DNA of 64,000 nucleotides from Hippasteria phrygiana (GCA_037893225.1 JAZGUH010000617.1:157243-221242), one strand, 5' to 3'. Positions 10,515-25,333 are shown, numbered from the stretch's first letter. Notes: generated by a model from the sequence alone, not told the origin. Numbers and translations are program-made.

Positions 10515-13500
10515 ATGAAATATCAACCAAATTCAGTAATTTTGACATGTATGGATAGCTTAGATCTGGCGCTACATGTTGCAATTATCGGCGGCTTCTT
10601 AGAGTTAAAACTTGTGGAGAAAATTCAAACCTCGCAATGTTTATTTTCTTTCCGGCCAACATCTGTGTACATATTACCTTCTATTTATTGCTCCATGCCT
10701 GTCAAATTCCCTGGGGTATGACTTGCTTTACTCATTCATAATTGCATGAAATATCAACCAAATTCAGTAATTTTGACATGTATGGATAGCTTAGATCTGG
10801 CGCTACATGTTGCAATTATCGGCGGCTTCTTAGAGTTAAAACTTGTGGAGAAAATTCAAACCTCGCAATGTTTATTTTCTTTCCGGCCAACATCTGTGTA
10901 CATGTTACCGTCTATTTATTGCTCCATGCATGTCAAATTCCCTGGGGTATGGACTTGCTTTACTCATTCATAATTGCATGAAATATCAACCAAATTCAGT
11001 AATTTTGACATGTATGGATAGCTTAGATCTGGCGCTACATGTTGCAATTATCGGCGGCTTCCTAGAGTTAAAACTTGTGGAGAAAATTCAAACCTCGCAA
11101 AGTTTATTTTCTTTCCGGCCAACATCTGTGTACATGTTACCGTCTATTTATTGCTCCATGCATGTCAAATTCCCTGGGGTATGACTTGCTTTACTCATTC
11201 ATAATTGCATGAAATATCAACCAAATTCAGTAATTTTGACATGTATGGATAGCTTAGATCTGGCGCTACATGTTGCAATTATCGGCGGCTTCTTAGAGTT
11301 AAAACTTGTGGAGAAAATTCAAACCTCGCAATGTTTATTTTCTTTCCGGCCAACATCTGTGTGCATGTTACCGTCTATTTATTGCTCCATGCATGTCAAA
11401 TTCCCTGGGGTATGGACTTGCTTTACTCATTCATAATTGCATGAAATATCAACCAAATTCAGTAATTTTGACATGTATGGATAGCTTAGATCTGGCGCTA
11501 CATGTTGCAATTATCGGCGGCTTCCTAGAGTTAAAACTTGTGGAGAAAATTCAAACCTCGCAATGTTTATTTTCTTTCCGGCCAACATCTGTGTACATAT
11601 GACCTTCTATTTATTGCTCCATGCCTGTCAAATTCCCTGGGGTATGACTTGCTTTACTCATTCATAATTGCATGAAATATCAACCAAATTCAGTAATTTT
11701 GACATGTATGGATAGCTTAGATCTGGCGCTACATGTTGCAATTATCGGCGGCTTCTTAGAGTTAAAACTTGTGGAGAAAATTCAAACCTCGCAATGTTTA
11801 TTTTCTTGCCGGCCACCATCTGTGTGCAGATTACCTTTTATTTATTGCTCCATGCCTGTCAAATTCCCTGGGGTATGGACTTGCTTTACTCATTCATAAT
11901 TGCATGAAATATCAACCAAATTCAGTAATTTTGACATGTATGGATAGCTTAGATCTGGCGCTACATGTTGCAATTATCGGCGGCTTCTTAGAGTTAAAAC
12001 TTGTGGAGAAAATTCAAACCTCGCAATGTTTATTTTCTTTCCGGCCAACATCTGTGTGCATATTACCTTCTATTTATTGCTCCATGCCTGTCAAATTCCC
12101 TGCGGTATGACTTGCTTTACTCATTCATAATTGCATGAAATATCAACCAAATTCAGTAATTTTGACATGTATGGATATCTTAGATCTGGCGCTACATGTT
12201 GCAATTATCGGCGGCTTCCTAGAGTTAAAACTTGTGGAGAAAATTCAAACCTCGCAATGTTTATTTTCTTTCCGGCCAACATCTGTGTACATGTTACCGT
12301 CTATTTATTGCTCCATGCATGTCAAATTCCCTGGGGTATGGACTTGCTTTACTCATTCATAATTGCATGAAATATCAACCAAATTCAGTAATTTTGACAT
12401 GTATGGATAGCTTAGATCTGGCGCTACATGTTGCAATTATCGGCGGCTTCTTAGAGTTAAAACTTGTGGAGAAAATTCAAACCTCGCAATGTTTATTTTC
12501 TTTCCGGCCAACATCTGTGTACATGTTACCGTCTATTTATTGCTCCATGCATGTCAAATTCCCTGGGGTATGGACTTGCTTTACTCATTCATAATTGCAT
12601 GAAATATCAACCAAATTCAGTAATTTTGACATGTATGGATAGCTTAGATCTGGCGCTACATGTTGCAATTATCGGCGGCTTCCTAGAGTTAAAACTTGTG
12701 GAGAAAATTCAAACCTCGCAATGTTTATTTTCTTTCCGGCCAACATCTGTGTACATATGACCTTCTATTTATTGCTCCATGCCTGTCAAATTCCCTGGGG
12801 TATGACTTGCTTTACTCATTCATAATTGCATGAAATATCAACCAAATTCAGTAATTTTGACATGTATGGATAGCTTAGATCTGGCGCTACATGTTGCAAT
12901 TATCGGCGGCTTCTTAGAGTTAAAACTTGTGGAGAAAATTCAAACCTCGCAATGTTTATTTTCTTGCCGGCCACCATCTGTGTGCAGATTACCTTTTATT
13001 TATTGCTCCATGCCTGTCAAATTCCCTGGGGTATGGACTTGCTTTACTCATTCATAATTGCATGAAATATCAACCAAATTCAGTAATTTTGACATGTATG
13101 GATAGCTTAGATCTGGCGCTACATGTTGCAATTATCGGCGGCTTCTTAGAGTTAAAACTTGTGGAGAAAATTCAAACCTCGCAATGTTTATTTTCTTTCC
13201 GGCCAACATCTGTGTGCATATTACCTTCTATTTATTGCTCCATGCCTGTCAAATTCCCTGCGGTATGACTTGCTTTACTCATTCATAATTGCATGAAATA
13301 TCAACCAAATTCAGTAATTTTGACATGTATGGATATCTTAGATCTGGCGCTACATGTTGCAATTATCGGCGGCTTCCTAGAGTTAAAACTTGTGGAGAAA
13401 ATTCAAACCTCGCAATGTTTATTTTCTTTCCGGCCAACATCTGTGTACATGTTACCGTCTATTTATTGCTCCATGCATGTCAAATTCCCTGGGGTATGGA

Positions 13501-14451
13501 CTTGCTTTACTCATTCATAATTGCATGAAATATCAACCAAATTCAGTAATTTTGACATGTATGGATAGCTTAGATCTGGCGCTACATGTTGCAATTATCG
13601 GCGGCTTCCTAGAGTTAAAACTTGTGGAGAAAATTCAAACCTCGCAAAGTTTATTTTCTTTCCGGCCAACATCTGTGTACATGTTACCGTCTATTTATTG
13701 CTCCATGCATGTCAAATTCCCTGGGGTATGACTTGCTTTACTCATTCATAATTGCATGAAATATCAACCAAATTCAGTAATTTTGACATGTATGGATAGC
13801 TTAGATCTGGCGCTACATGTTGCAATTATCGGCGGCTTCTTAGAGTTAAAACTTGTGGAGAAAATTCAAACCTCGCAATGTTTATTTTCTTTCCGGCCAA
13901 CATCTGTGTACATGTTACCGTCTATTTATTGCTCCATGCATGTCAAATTCCCTGGGGTATGGACTTGCTTTACTCATTCATAATTGCATGAAATATCAAC
14001 CAAATTCAGTAATTTTGACATGTATGGATAGCTTAGATCTGGCGCTACATGTTGCAATTATCGGCGGCTTCCTAGAGTTAAAACTTGTGGAGAAAATTCA
14101 AACCTCGCAATGTTTATTTTCTTTCCGGCCAACATCTGTGTACATGTTACCGTCTATTTATTGCTCCATGCATGTCAAATTCCCTGGGGTATGGACTTGC
14201 TTTACTCATTCATAATTGCATGAAATATCAACCAAATTCAGTAATTTTGACATGTATGGATAGCTTAGATCTGGCGCTACATGTTGCAATTATCGGCGGC
14301 TTCTTAGAGTTAAAACTTGTGGAGAAAATTCAAACCTCGCAATGTTTATTTTCTTTCCGGCCAACATCTGTGTGCATATTACCTTCTATTTATTGCTCCA
14401 TGCATGTCAAATTCCCTGGGGTATGGACTTGCTTTACTCATTCATAATTGC

Positions 14452-17400
14452 ATGAAATATCAACCAAATTCAGTAATTTTGACATGTATGGATAGCTTAG
14501 ATCTGGCGCTACATGTTGCAATTATCGGCGGCTTCCTAGAGTTAAAACTTGTGGAGAAAATTCAAACCTCGCAATGTTTATTTTCTTTCCGGCCAACATC
14601 TGTGTACATATTACCTTCTATTTATTGCTCCATGCCTGTCAAATTCCCTGGGGTATGACTTGCTTTACTCATTCATAATTGCATGAAATATCAACCAAAT
14701 TCAGTAATTTTGACATGTATGGATAGCTTAGATCTGGCGCTACATGTTGCAATTATCGGCGGCTTCTTAGAGTTAAAACTTGTGGAGAAAATTCAAACCT
14801 CGCAATGTTTATTTTCTTGCCGGCCACCATCTGTGTGCAGATTACCTTTTATTTATTGCTCCATGCCTGTCAAATTCCCTGGGGTATGGACTTGCTTTAC
14901 TCATTCATAATTGCATGAAATATCAACCAAATTCAGTAATTTTGACATGTATGGATAGCTTAGATCTGGCGCTACATGTTGCAATTATCGGCGGCTTCCT
15001 AGAGTTAAAACTTGTGGAGAAAATTCAAACCTCGCAATGTTTATTTTCTTTCCGGCCAACATCTGTGTACATATTACCTTCTATTTATTGCTCCATGCCT
15101 GTCAAATTCCCTGGGGTATGACTTGCTTTACTCATTCATAATTGCATGAAATATCAACCAAATTCAGTAATTTTGACATGTATGGATAGCTTAGATCTGG
15201 CGCTACATGTTGCAATTATCGGCGGCTTCTTAGAGTTAAAACTTGTGGAGAAAATTCAAACCTCGCAATGTTTATTTTCTTTCCGGCCAACATCTGTGTA
15301 CATGTTACCGTCTATTTATTGCTCCATGCATGTCAAATTCCCTGGGGTATGACTTGCTTTACTCATTCATAATTGCATGAAATATCAACCAAATTCAGTA
15401 ATTTTGACATGTATGGATAGCTTAGATCTGGCGCTACATGTTGCAATTATCGGCGGCTTCTTAGAGTTAACACTTGTGGAGAAAATTCAAACCTCGCAAT
15501 GTTTATTTTCTTTCCGGCCAACATCTGTGTACATGTTACCGTCTATTTATTGCTCCATGCATGTCAAATTCCCTGGGGTATGGACTTGCTTTACTCATTC
15601 ATAATTGCATGAAATATCAACCAAATTCAGTAATTTTGACATGTATGGATAGCTTAGATCTGGCGCTACATGTTGCAATTATCGGCGGCTTCCTAGAGTT
15701 AAAACTTGTGGAGAAAATTCAAACCTCGCAATGTTTATTTTCTTTCCGGCCAACATCTGTGTACATGTTACCGTCTATTTATTGCTCCATGCATGTCAAA
15801 TTCCCTGGGGTATGGACTTGCTTTACTCATTCATAATTGCATGAAATATCAACCAAATTCAGTAATTTTGACATGTATGGATAGCTTAGATCTGGCGCTA
15901 CATGTTGCAATTATCGGCGGCTTCTTAGAGTTAAAACTTGTGGAGAAAATTCAAACCTCGCAATGTTTATTTTCTTTCCGGCCAACATCTGTGTACATGT
16001 TACCGTCTATTTATTGCTCCATGCATGTCAAATTCCCTGGGGTATGGACTTGCTTTACTCATTCATAATTGCATGAAATATCAACCAAATTCAGTAATTT
16101 TGACATGTATGGATAGCTTAGATCTGGCGCTACATGTTGCAATTATCGGCGGCTTCCTAGAGTTAAAACTTGTGGAGAAAATTCAAACCTCGCAATGTTT
16201 ATTTTCTTTCCGGCCAACATCTGTGTACATGTTACCGTCTATTTATTGCTCCATGCATGTCAAATTCCCTGGGGTATGGACTTGCTTTACTCATTCATAA
16301 TTGCATGAAATATCAACCAAATTCAGTAATTTTGACATGTATGGATAGCTTAGATCTGGCGCTACATGTTGCAATTATCGGCGGCTTCCTAGAGTTAAAA
16401 CTTGTGGAGAAAATTCAAACCTCGCAATGTTTATTTTCTTTCCGGCCAACATCTGTGTACATATTACCTTCTATTTATTGCTCCATGCCTGTCAAATTCC
16501 CTGGGGTATGACTTGCTTTACTCATTCATAATTGCATGAAATATCAACCAAATTCAGTAATTTTGACATGTATGGATAGCTTAGATCTGGCGCTACATGT
16601 TGCAATTATCGGCGGCTTCTTAGAGTTAAAACTTGTGGAGAAAATTCAAACCTCGCAATGTTTATTTTCTTGCCGGCCACCATCTGTGTGCAGATTACCT
16701 TTTATTTATTGCTCCATGCCTGTCAAATTCCCTGGGGTATGGACTTGCTTTACTCATTCATAATTGCATGAAATATCAACCAAATTCAGTAATTTTGACA
16801 TGTATGGATAGCTTAGATCTGGCGCTACATGTTGCAATTATCGGCGGCTTCCTAGAGTTAAAACTTGTGGAGAAAATTCAAACCTCGCAATGTTTATTTT
16901 CTTTCCGGCCAACATCTGTGTACATATTACCTTCTATTTATTGCTCCATGCCTGTCAAATTCCCTGGGGTATGACTTGCTTTACTCATTCATAATTGCAT
17001 GAAATATCAACCAAATTCAGTAATTTTGACATGTATGGATAGCTTAGATCTGGCGCTACATGTTGCAATTATCGGCGGCTTCTTAGAGTTAAAACTTGTG
17101 GAGAAAATTCAAACCTCGCAATGTTTATTTTCTTTCCGGCCAACATCTGTGTACATGTTACCGTCTATTTATTGCTCCATGCATGTCAAATTCCCTGGGG
17201 TATGACTTGCTTTACTCATTCATAATTGCATGAAATATCAACCAAATTCAGTAATTTTGACATGTATGGATAGCTTAGATCTGGCGCTACATGTTGCAAT
17301 TATCGGCGGCTTCTTAGAGTTAACACTTGTGGAGAAAATTCAAACCTCGCAATGTTTATTTTCTTTCCGGCCAACATCTGTGTGCATATTACCTTCTATT

Positions 17401-17691
17401 TATTGCTCCATGCCTGTCAAATTCCCTGGGGTATGACTTGCTTTACTCATTCATAATTGCATGAAATATCAACCAAATTCAGTAATTTTGACATGTATGG
17501 ATAGCTTAGATCTGGCGCTACATGTTGCAATTATCGGCGGCTTCCTAGAGTTAAAACTTGTGGAGAAAATTCAAACCTCGCAATGTTTATTTTCTTTCCG
17601 GCCAACATCTGTGTACATATTACCTTCTATTTATTGCTCCATGCCTGTCAAATTCCCTGGGGTATGACTTGCTTTACTCATTCATAATTGC
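14452..17691 (+). repeat. Two related blocks, each beginning Y-R-Y-H'
   Basis: The order is Y R Y H' Ht H H H (14452-16304), then Y R Y H' Ct Y (16305-17691). The offset between blocks is 8 monomers (1853 bp). The copy at 17230 combines GTTAACAC from an Ht monomer with a C-type 3' part. This hybrid recurs at 25796 in a similar Y R Y H' context, so it predates a longer-range duplication. Confidence 0.85.
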
Positions 17692-20600
17692 ATGAAATAT
17701 CAACCAAATTCAGTAATTTTGACATGTATGGATAGCTTAGATCTGGCGCTACATGTTGCAATTATCGGCGGCTTCTTAGAGTTAAAACTTGTGGAGAAAA
17801 TTCAAACCTCGCAATGTTTATTTTCTTTCCGGCCAACATCTGTGTACATGTTACCGTCTATTTATTGCTCCATGCATGTCAAATTCCCTGGGGTATGACT
17901 TGCTTTACTCATTCATAATTGCATGAAATATCAACCAAATTCAGTAATTTTGACATGTATGGATAGCTTAGATCTGGCGCTACATGTTGCAATTATCGGC
18001 GGCTTCTTAGAGTTAACACTTGTGGAGAAAATTCAAACCTCGCAATGTTTATTTTCTTTCCGGCCAACATCTGTGTACATGTTACCGTCTATTTATTGCT
18101 CCATGCATGTCAAATTCCCTGGGGTATGGACTTGCTTTACTCATTCATAATTGCATGAAATATCAACCAAATTCAGTAATTTTGACATGTATGGATAGCT
18201 TAGATCTGGCGCTACATGTTGCAATTATCGGCGGCTTCCTAGAGTTAAAACTTGTGGAGAAAATTCAAACCTCGCAATGTTTATTTTCTTTCCGGCCAAC
18301 ATCTGTGTACATGTTACCGTCTATTTATTGCTCCATGCATGTCAAATTCCCTGGGGTATGGACTTGCTTTACTCATTCATAATTGCATGAAATATCAACC
18401 AAATTCAGTAATTTTGACATGTATGGATAGCTTAGATCTGGCGCTACATGTTGCAATTATCGGCGGCTTCTTAGAGTTAAAACTTGTGGAGAAAATTCAA
18501 ACCTCGCAATGTTTATTTTCTTTCCGGCCAACATCTGTGTGCATATTACATTCTATTTATTGCTCCATGCCTGTCAAATTCCCTGGGGTATGACTTGCTT
18601 TACTCATTCATAATTGCATGAAATATCAACCAAATTCAGTAATTTTGACATGTATGGATAGCTTAGATCTGGCGCTACATGTTGCAATTATCGGCGGCTT
18701 CTTAGAGTTAAAACTTGTGGAGAAAATTCAAACCTCGCAATGTTTATTTTCTTTCCGGCCAACATCTGTGTACATGTTACCGTCTATTTATTGCTCCATG
18801 CATGTCAAATTCCCTGGGGTATGGACTTGCTTTACTCATTCATAATTGCATGAAATATCAACCAAATTCAGTAATTTTGACATGTATGGATAGCTTAGAT
18901 CTGGCGCTACATGTTGCAATTATCGGCGGCTTCCTAGAGTTAAAACTTGTGGAGAAAATTCAAACCTCGCAATGTTTATTTTCTTTCCGGCCAACATCTG
19001 TGTACATATGACCTTCTATTTATTGCTCCATGCCTGTCAAATTCCCTGGGGTATGACTTGCTTTACTCATTCATAATTGCATGAAATATCAACCAAATTC
19101 AGTAATTTTGACATGTATGGATAGCTTAGATCTGGCGCTACATGTTGCAATTATCGGCGGCTTCTTAGAGTTAAAACTTGTGGAGAAAATTCAAACCTCG
19201 CAATGTTTATTTTCTTGCCGGCCACCATCTGTGTGCAGATTACCTTTTATTTATTGCTCCATGCCTGTCAAATTCCCTGGGGTATGGACTTGCTTTACTC
19301 ATTCATAATTGCATGAAATATCAACCAAATTCAGTAATTTTGACATGTATGGATAGCTTAGATCTGGCGCTACATGTTGCAATTATCGGCGGCTTCTTAG
19401 AGTTAAAACTTGTGGAGAAAATTCAAACCTCGCAATGTTTATTTTCTTTCCGGCCAACATCTGTGTACATGTTACCGTCTATTTATTGCTCCATGCATGT
19501 CAAATTCCCTGGGGTATGACTTGCTTTACTCATTCATAATTGCATGAAATATCAACCAAATTCAGTAATTTTGACATGTATGGATAGCTTAGATCTGGCG
19601 CTACATGTTGCAATTATCGGCGGCTTCTTAGAGTTAACACTTGTGGAGAAAATTCAAACCTCGCAATGTTTATTTTCTTTCCGGCCAACATCTGTGTACA
19701 TGTTACCGTCTATTTATTGCTCCATGCATGTCAAATTCCCTGGGGTATGGACTTGCTTTACTCATTCATAATTGCATGAAATATCAACCAAATTCAGTAA
19801 TTTTGACATGTATGGATAGCTTAGATCTGGCGCTACATGTTGCAATTATCGGCGGCTTCCTAGAGTTAAAACTTGTGGAGAAAATTCAAACCTCGCAATG
19901 TTTATTTTCTTTCCGGCCAACATCTGTGTACATGTTACCGTCTATTTATTGCTCCATGCATGTCAAATTCCCTGGGGTATGGACTTGCTTTACTCATTCA
20001 TAATTGCATGAAATATCAACCAAATTCAGTAATTTTGACATGTATGGATAGCTTAGATCTGGCGCTACATGTTGCAATTATCGGCGGCTTCTTAGAGTTA
20101 AAACTTGTGGAGAAAATTCAAACCTCGCAATGTTTATTTTCTTTCCGGCCAACATCTGTGTGCATATTACCTTCTATTTATTGCTCCATGCCTGTCAAAT
20201 TCCCTGGGGTATGACTTGCTTTACTCATTCATAATTGCATGAAATATCAACCAAATTCAGTAATTTTGACATGTATGGATAGCTTAGATCTGGCGCTACA
20301 TGTTGCAATTATCGGCGGCTTCTTAGAGTTAAAACTTGTGGAGAAAATTCAAACCTCGCAATGTTTATTTTCTTTCCGGCCAACATCTGTGTACATGTTA
20401 CCGTCTATTTATTGCTCCATGCATGTCAAATTCCCTGGGGTATGGACTTGCTTTACTCATTCATAATTGCATGAAATATCAACCAAATTCAGTAATTTTG
20501 ACATGTATGGATAGCTTAGATCTGGCGCTACATGTTGCAATTATCGGCGGCTTCCTAGAGTTAAAACTTGTGGAGAAAATTCAAACCTCGCAATGTTTAT

Positions 20601-20933
20601 TTTCTTTCCGGCCAACATCTGTGTACATATGACCTTCTATTTATTGCTCCATGCCTGTCAAATTCCCTGGGGTATGACTTGCTTTACTCATTCATAATTG
20701 CATGAAATATCAACCAAATTCAGTAATTTTGACATGTATGGATAGCTTAGATCTGGCGCTACATGTTGCAATTATCGGCGGCTTCTTAGAGTTAAAACTT
20801 GTGGAGAAAATTCAAACCTCGCAATGTTTATTTTCTTGCCGGCCACCATCTGTGTGCAGATTACCTTTTATTTATTGCTCCATGCCTGTCAAATTCCCTG
20901 GGGTATGGACTTGCTTTACTCATTCATAATTGC
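17692..20933 (+). repeat. Tandem 7-monomer higher-order repeat, two copies
   Basis: Both 17692-19312 and 19313-20933 read H' Ht H C H Yx R. Each copy is exactly 1621 bp. The only difference I noticed is TTACATTC instead of TTACCTTC in the C monomer at 18387. Part of this order recurs as Ht H C H Yx at 27647-28804 and 37370-38527. Confidence 0.92.
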
Positions 20934-23900
20934 ATGAAATATCAACCAAATTCAGTAATTTTGACATGTATGGATAGCTTAGATCTGGCGCTACATGTTG
21001 CAATTATCGGCGGCTTCTTAGAGTTAAAACTTGTGGAGAAAATTCAAACCTCGCAATGTTTATTTTCTTTCCGGCCAACATCTGTGTGCATATTACCTTC
21101 TATTTATTGCTCCATGCCTGTCAAATTCCCTGCGGTATGACTTGCTTTACTCATTCATAATTGCATGAAATATCAACCAAATTCAGTAATTTTGACATGT
21201 ATGGATATCTTAGATCTGGCGCTACATGTTGCAATTATCGGCGGCTTCCTAGAGTTAAAACTTGTGGAGAAAATTCAAACCTCGCAATGTTTATTTTCTT
21301 TCCGGCCAACATCTGTGTACATATTACCTTCTATTTATTGCTCCATGCCTGTCAAATTCCCTGGGGTATGACTTGCTTTACTCATTCATAATTGCATGAA
21401 ATATCAACCAAATTCAGTAATTTTGACATGTATGGATAGCTTAGATCTGGCGCTACATGTTGCAATTATCGGCGGCTTCTTAGAGTTAAAACTTGTGGAG
21501 AAAATTCAAACCTCGCAATGTTTATTTTCTTTCCGGCCAACATCTGTGTACATGTTACCGTCTATTTATTGCTCCATGCATGTCAAATTCCCTGGGGTAT
21601 GGACTTGCTTTACTCATTCATAATTGCATGAAATATCAACCAAATTCAGTAATTTTGACATGTATGGATAGCTTAGATCTGGCGCTACATGTTGCAATTA
21701 TCGGCGGCTTCCTAGAGTTAAAACTTGTGGAGAAAATTCAAACCTCGCAAAGTTTATTTTCTTTCCGGCCAACATCTGTGTACATGTTACCGTCTATTTA
21801 TTGCTCCATGCATGTCAAATTCCCTGGGGTATGACTTGCTTTACTCATTCATAATTGCATGAAATATCAACCAAATTCAGTAATTTTGACATGTATGGAT
21901 AGCTTAGATCTGGCGCTACATGTTGCAATTATCGGCGGCTTCTTAGAGTTAAAACTTGTGGAGAAAATTCAAACCTCGCAATGTTTATTTTCTTTCCGGC
22001 CAACATCTGTGTACATGTTACCGTCTATTTATTGCTCCATGCATGTCAAATTCCCTGGGGTATGGACTTGCTTTACTCATTCATAATTGCATGAAATATC
22101 AACCAAATTCAGTAATTTTGACATGTATGGATAGCTTAGATCTGGCGCTACATGTTGCAATTATCGGCGGCTTCCTAGAGTTAAAACTTGTGGAGAAAAT
22201 TCAAACCTCGCAATGTTTATTTTCTTTCCGGCCAACATCTGTGTACATGTTACCGTCTATTTATTGCTCCATGCATGTCAAATTCCCTGGGGTATGGACT
22301 TGCTTTACTCATTCATAATTGCATGAAATACCAACCAAATTCAGTAATTTTGACATGTATGGATAGCTTAGATCTGGCGCTACATATTGCAATTATCGGC
22401 GGCTTCCTAGAGTTAAAACTTGTGGAGACAATTCAAACCTCGCAATGTTTATTTTCTTTCCGGCCAACATCTGTGTACATGTTACCGTCTATTTATTGCT
22501 CCATGCATGTCAAATTCCCTGGGGTATGGACTTGCTTTACTCATTCATAATTGCATGAAATATCAACCAAATTCAGTAATTTTGACATGTATGGATAGCT
22601 TAGATCTGGCGCTACATGTTGCAATTATCGGCGGCTTCTTAGAGTTAAAACTTGTGGAGAAAATTTAAACCTCGCAATGTTTATTTTCTTTCCGGCCAAC
22701 ATCTGTGTGCATATTACCTTCTATTTATTGCTCCATGCCTGTCAAATTCCCTGGGGTATGACTTGCTTTACTCATTCATAATTGCATGAAATATCAACCA
22801 AATTCAGTAATTTTGACATGTATGGATAGCTTAGATCTGGCGCTACATGTTGCAATTATCGGCGGCTTCTTAGAGTTAAAACTTGTGGAGAAAATTCAAA
22901 CCTCGCAATGTTTATTTTCTTTCCGGCCAACATCTGTGTACATGTTACCGTCTATTTATTGCTCCATGCATGTCAAATTCCCTGGGGTATGGACTTGCTT
23001 TACTCATTCATAATTGCATGAAATATCAACCAAATTCAGTAATTTTGACATGTATGGATAGCTTAGATCTGGCGCTACATGTTGCAATTATCGGCGGCTT
23101 CTTAGAGTTAAAACTTGTGGAGAAAATTCAAACCTCGCAATGTTTATTTTCTTGCCGGCCACCATCTGTGTGCAGATTACCTTTTATTTATTGCTCCATG
23201 CCTGTCAAATTCCCTGGGGTATGGACTTGCTTTACTCATTCATAATTGCATGAAATATCAACCAAATTCAGTAATTTTGACATGTATGGATAGCTTAGAT
23301 CTGGCGCTACATGTTGCAATTATCGGCGGCTTCTTAGAGTTAAAACTTGTGGAGAAAATTCAAACCTCGCAATGTTTATTTTCTTTCCGGCCAACATCTG
23401 TGTGCATATTACCTTCTATTTATTGCTCCATGCCTGTCAAATTCCCTGCGGTATGACTTGCTTTACTCATTCATAATTGCATGAAATATCAACCAAATTC
23501 AGTAATTTTGACATGTATGGATATCTTAGATCTGGCGCTACATGTTGCAATTATCGGCGGCTTCCTAGAGTTAAAACTTGTGGAGAAAATTCAAACCTCG
23601 CAATGTTTATTTTCTTTCCGGCCAACATCTGTGTACATATTACCTTCTATTTATTGCTCCATGCCTGTCAAATTCCCTGGGGTATGACTTGCTTTACTCA
23701 TTCATAATTGCATGAAATATCAACCAAATTCAGTAATTTTGACATGTATGGATAGCTTAGATCTGGCGCTACATGTTGCAATTATCGGCGGCTTCTTAGA
23801 GTTAAAACTTGTGGAGAAAATTCAAACCTCGCAATGTTTATTTTCTTTCCGGCCAACATCTGTGTACATGTTACCGTCTATTTATTGCTCCATGCATGTC

Positions 23901-25333
23901 AAATTCCCTGGGGTATGGACTTGCTTTACTCATTCATAATTGCATGAAATATCAACCAAATTCAGTAATTTTGACATGTATGGATAGCTTAGATCTGGCG
24001 CTACATGTTGCAATTATCGGCGGCTTCCTAGAGTTAAAACTTGTGGAGAAAATTCAAACCTCGCAAAGTTTATTTTCTTTCCGGCCAACATCTGTGTACA
24101 TGTTACCGTCTATTTATTGCTCCATGCATGTCAAATTCCCTGGGGTATGACTTGCTTTACTCATTCATAATTGCATGAAATATCAACCAAATTCAGTAAT
24201 TTTGACATGTATGGATAGCTTAGATCTGGCGCTACATGTTGCAATTATCGGCGGCTTCTTAGAGTTAAAACTTGTGGAGAAAATTCAAACCTCGCAATGT
24301 TTATTTTCTTTCCGGCCAACATCTGTGTACATGTTACCGTCTATTTATTGCTCCATGCATGTCAAATTCCCTGGGGTATGGACTTGCTTTACTCATTCAT
24401 AATTGCATGAAATATCAACCAAATTCAGTAATTTTGACATGTATGGATAGCTTAGATCTGGCGCTACATGTTGCAATTATCGGCGGCTTCCTAGAGTTAA
24501 AACTTGTGGAGAAAATTCAAACCTCGCAATGTTTATTTTCTTTCCGGCCAACATCTGTGTACATGTTACCGTCTATTTATTGCTCCATGCATGTCAAATT
24601 CCCTGGGGTATGGACTTGCTTTACTCATTCATAATTGCATGAAATATCAACCAAATTCAGTAATTTTGACATGTATGGATAGCTTAGATCTGGCGCTACA
24701 TGTTGCAATTATCGGCGGCTTCTTAGAGTTAAAACTTGTGGAGAAAATTCAAACCTCGCAATGTTTATTTTCTTTCCGGCCAACATCTGTGTGCATATTA
24801 CCTTCTATTTATTGCTCCATGCATGTCAAATTCCCTGGGGTATGGACTTGCTTTACTCATTCATAATTGCATGAAATATCAACCAAATTCAGTAATTTTG
24901 ACATGTATGGATAGCTTAGATCTGGCGCTACATGTTGCAATTATCGGCGGCTTCCTAGAGTTAAAACTTGTGGAGAAAATTCAAACCTCGCAATGTTTAT
25001 TTTCTTTCCGGCCAACATCTGTGTACATATTACCTTCTATTTATTGCTCCATGCCTGTCAAATTCCCTGGGGTATGACTTGCTTTACTCATTCATAATTG
25101 CATGAAATATCAACCAAATTCAGTAATTTTGACATGTATGGATAGCTTAGATCTGGCGCTACATGTTGCAATTATCGGCGGCTTCTTAGAGTTAAAACTT
25201 GTGGAGAAAATTCAAACCTCGCAATGTTTATTTTCTTGCCGGCCACCATCTGTGTGCAGATTACCTTTTATTTATTGCTCCATGCCTGTCAAATTCCCTG
25301 GGGTATGGACTTGCTTTACTCATTCATAATTGC
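20702..25333 (+). repeat. Two copies of an R-led 10-monomer block
   Basis: From 20702 the order is R C Y H H' H H H C H, and from 23018 it is R C Y H H' H H C/H Y R. The first seven monomers match at a 2316-bp offset, including CCCTGCGG (20934, 23250), GGATATCTTAG (21165, 23481) and CGCAAAGTTT (21628, 23944). The tails differ: 22323-23017 (AATACCAACC with GAGACAATT, then AAATTTAAACC, then H) matches 9357-10051 instead, at a 56-monomer offset. The copy at 22323 also has a private CTACATATTGC. Confidence 0.9.

Larger units (their letters stand above)
10052..14451 (+). repeat. Three nested blocks, each beginning Yx-R (6, 5 and 8 monomers)
   Basis: Block 10052-11440 is Yx R Y H H' H, block 11441-12598 is Yx R C H H, and block 12599-14451 is Yx R C H H' H H C/H. 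The second and third share CCCTGCGG in C (11904, 13062) and GGATATCTTAG in the next H (12135, 13293), a clear 5-monomer tandem duplication of 1158 bp. CGCAAAGTTT marks the H' copies at 10978 and 13525. The copy at 11209 is an H with TGCATGTTACC. Confidence 0.88.
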
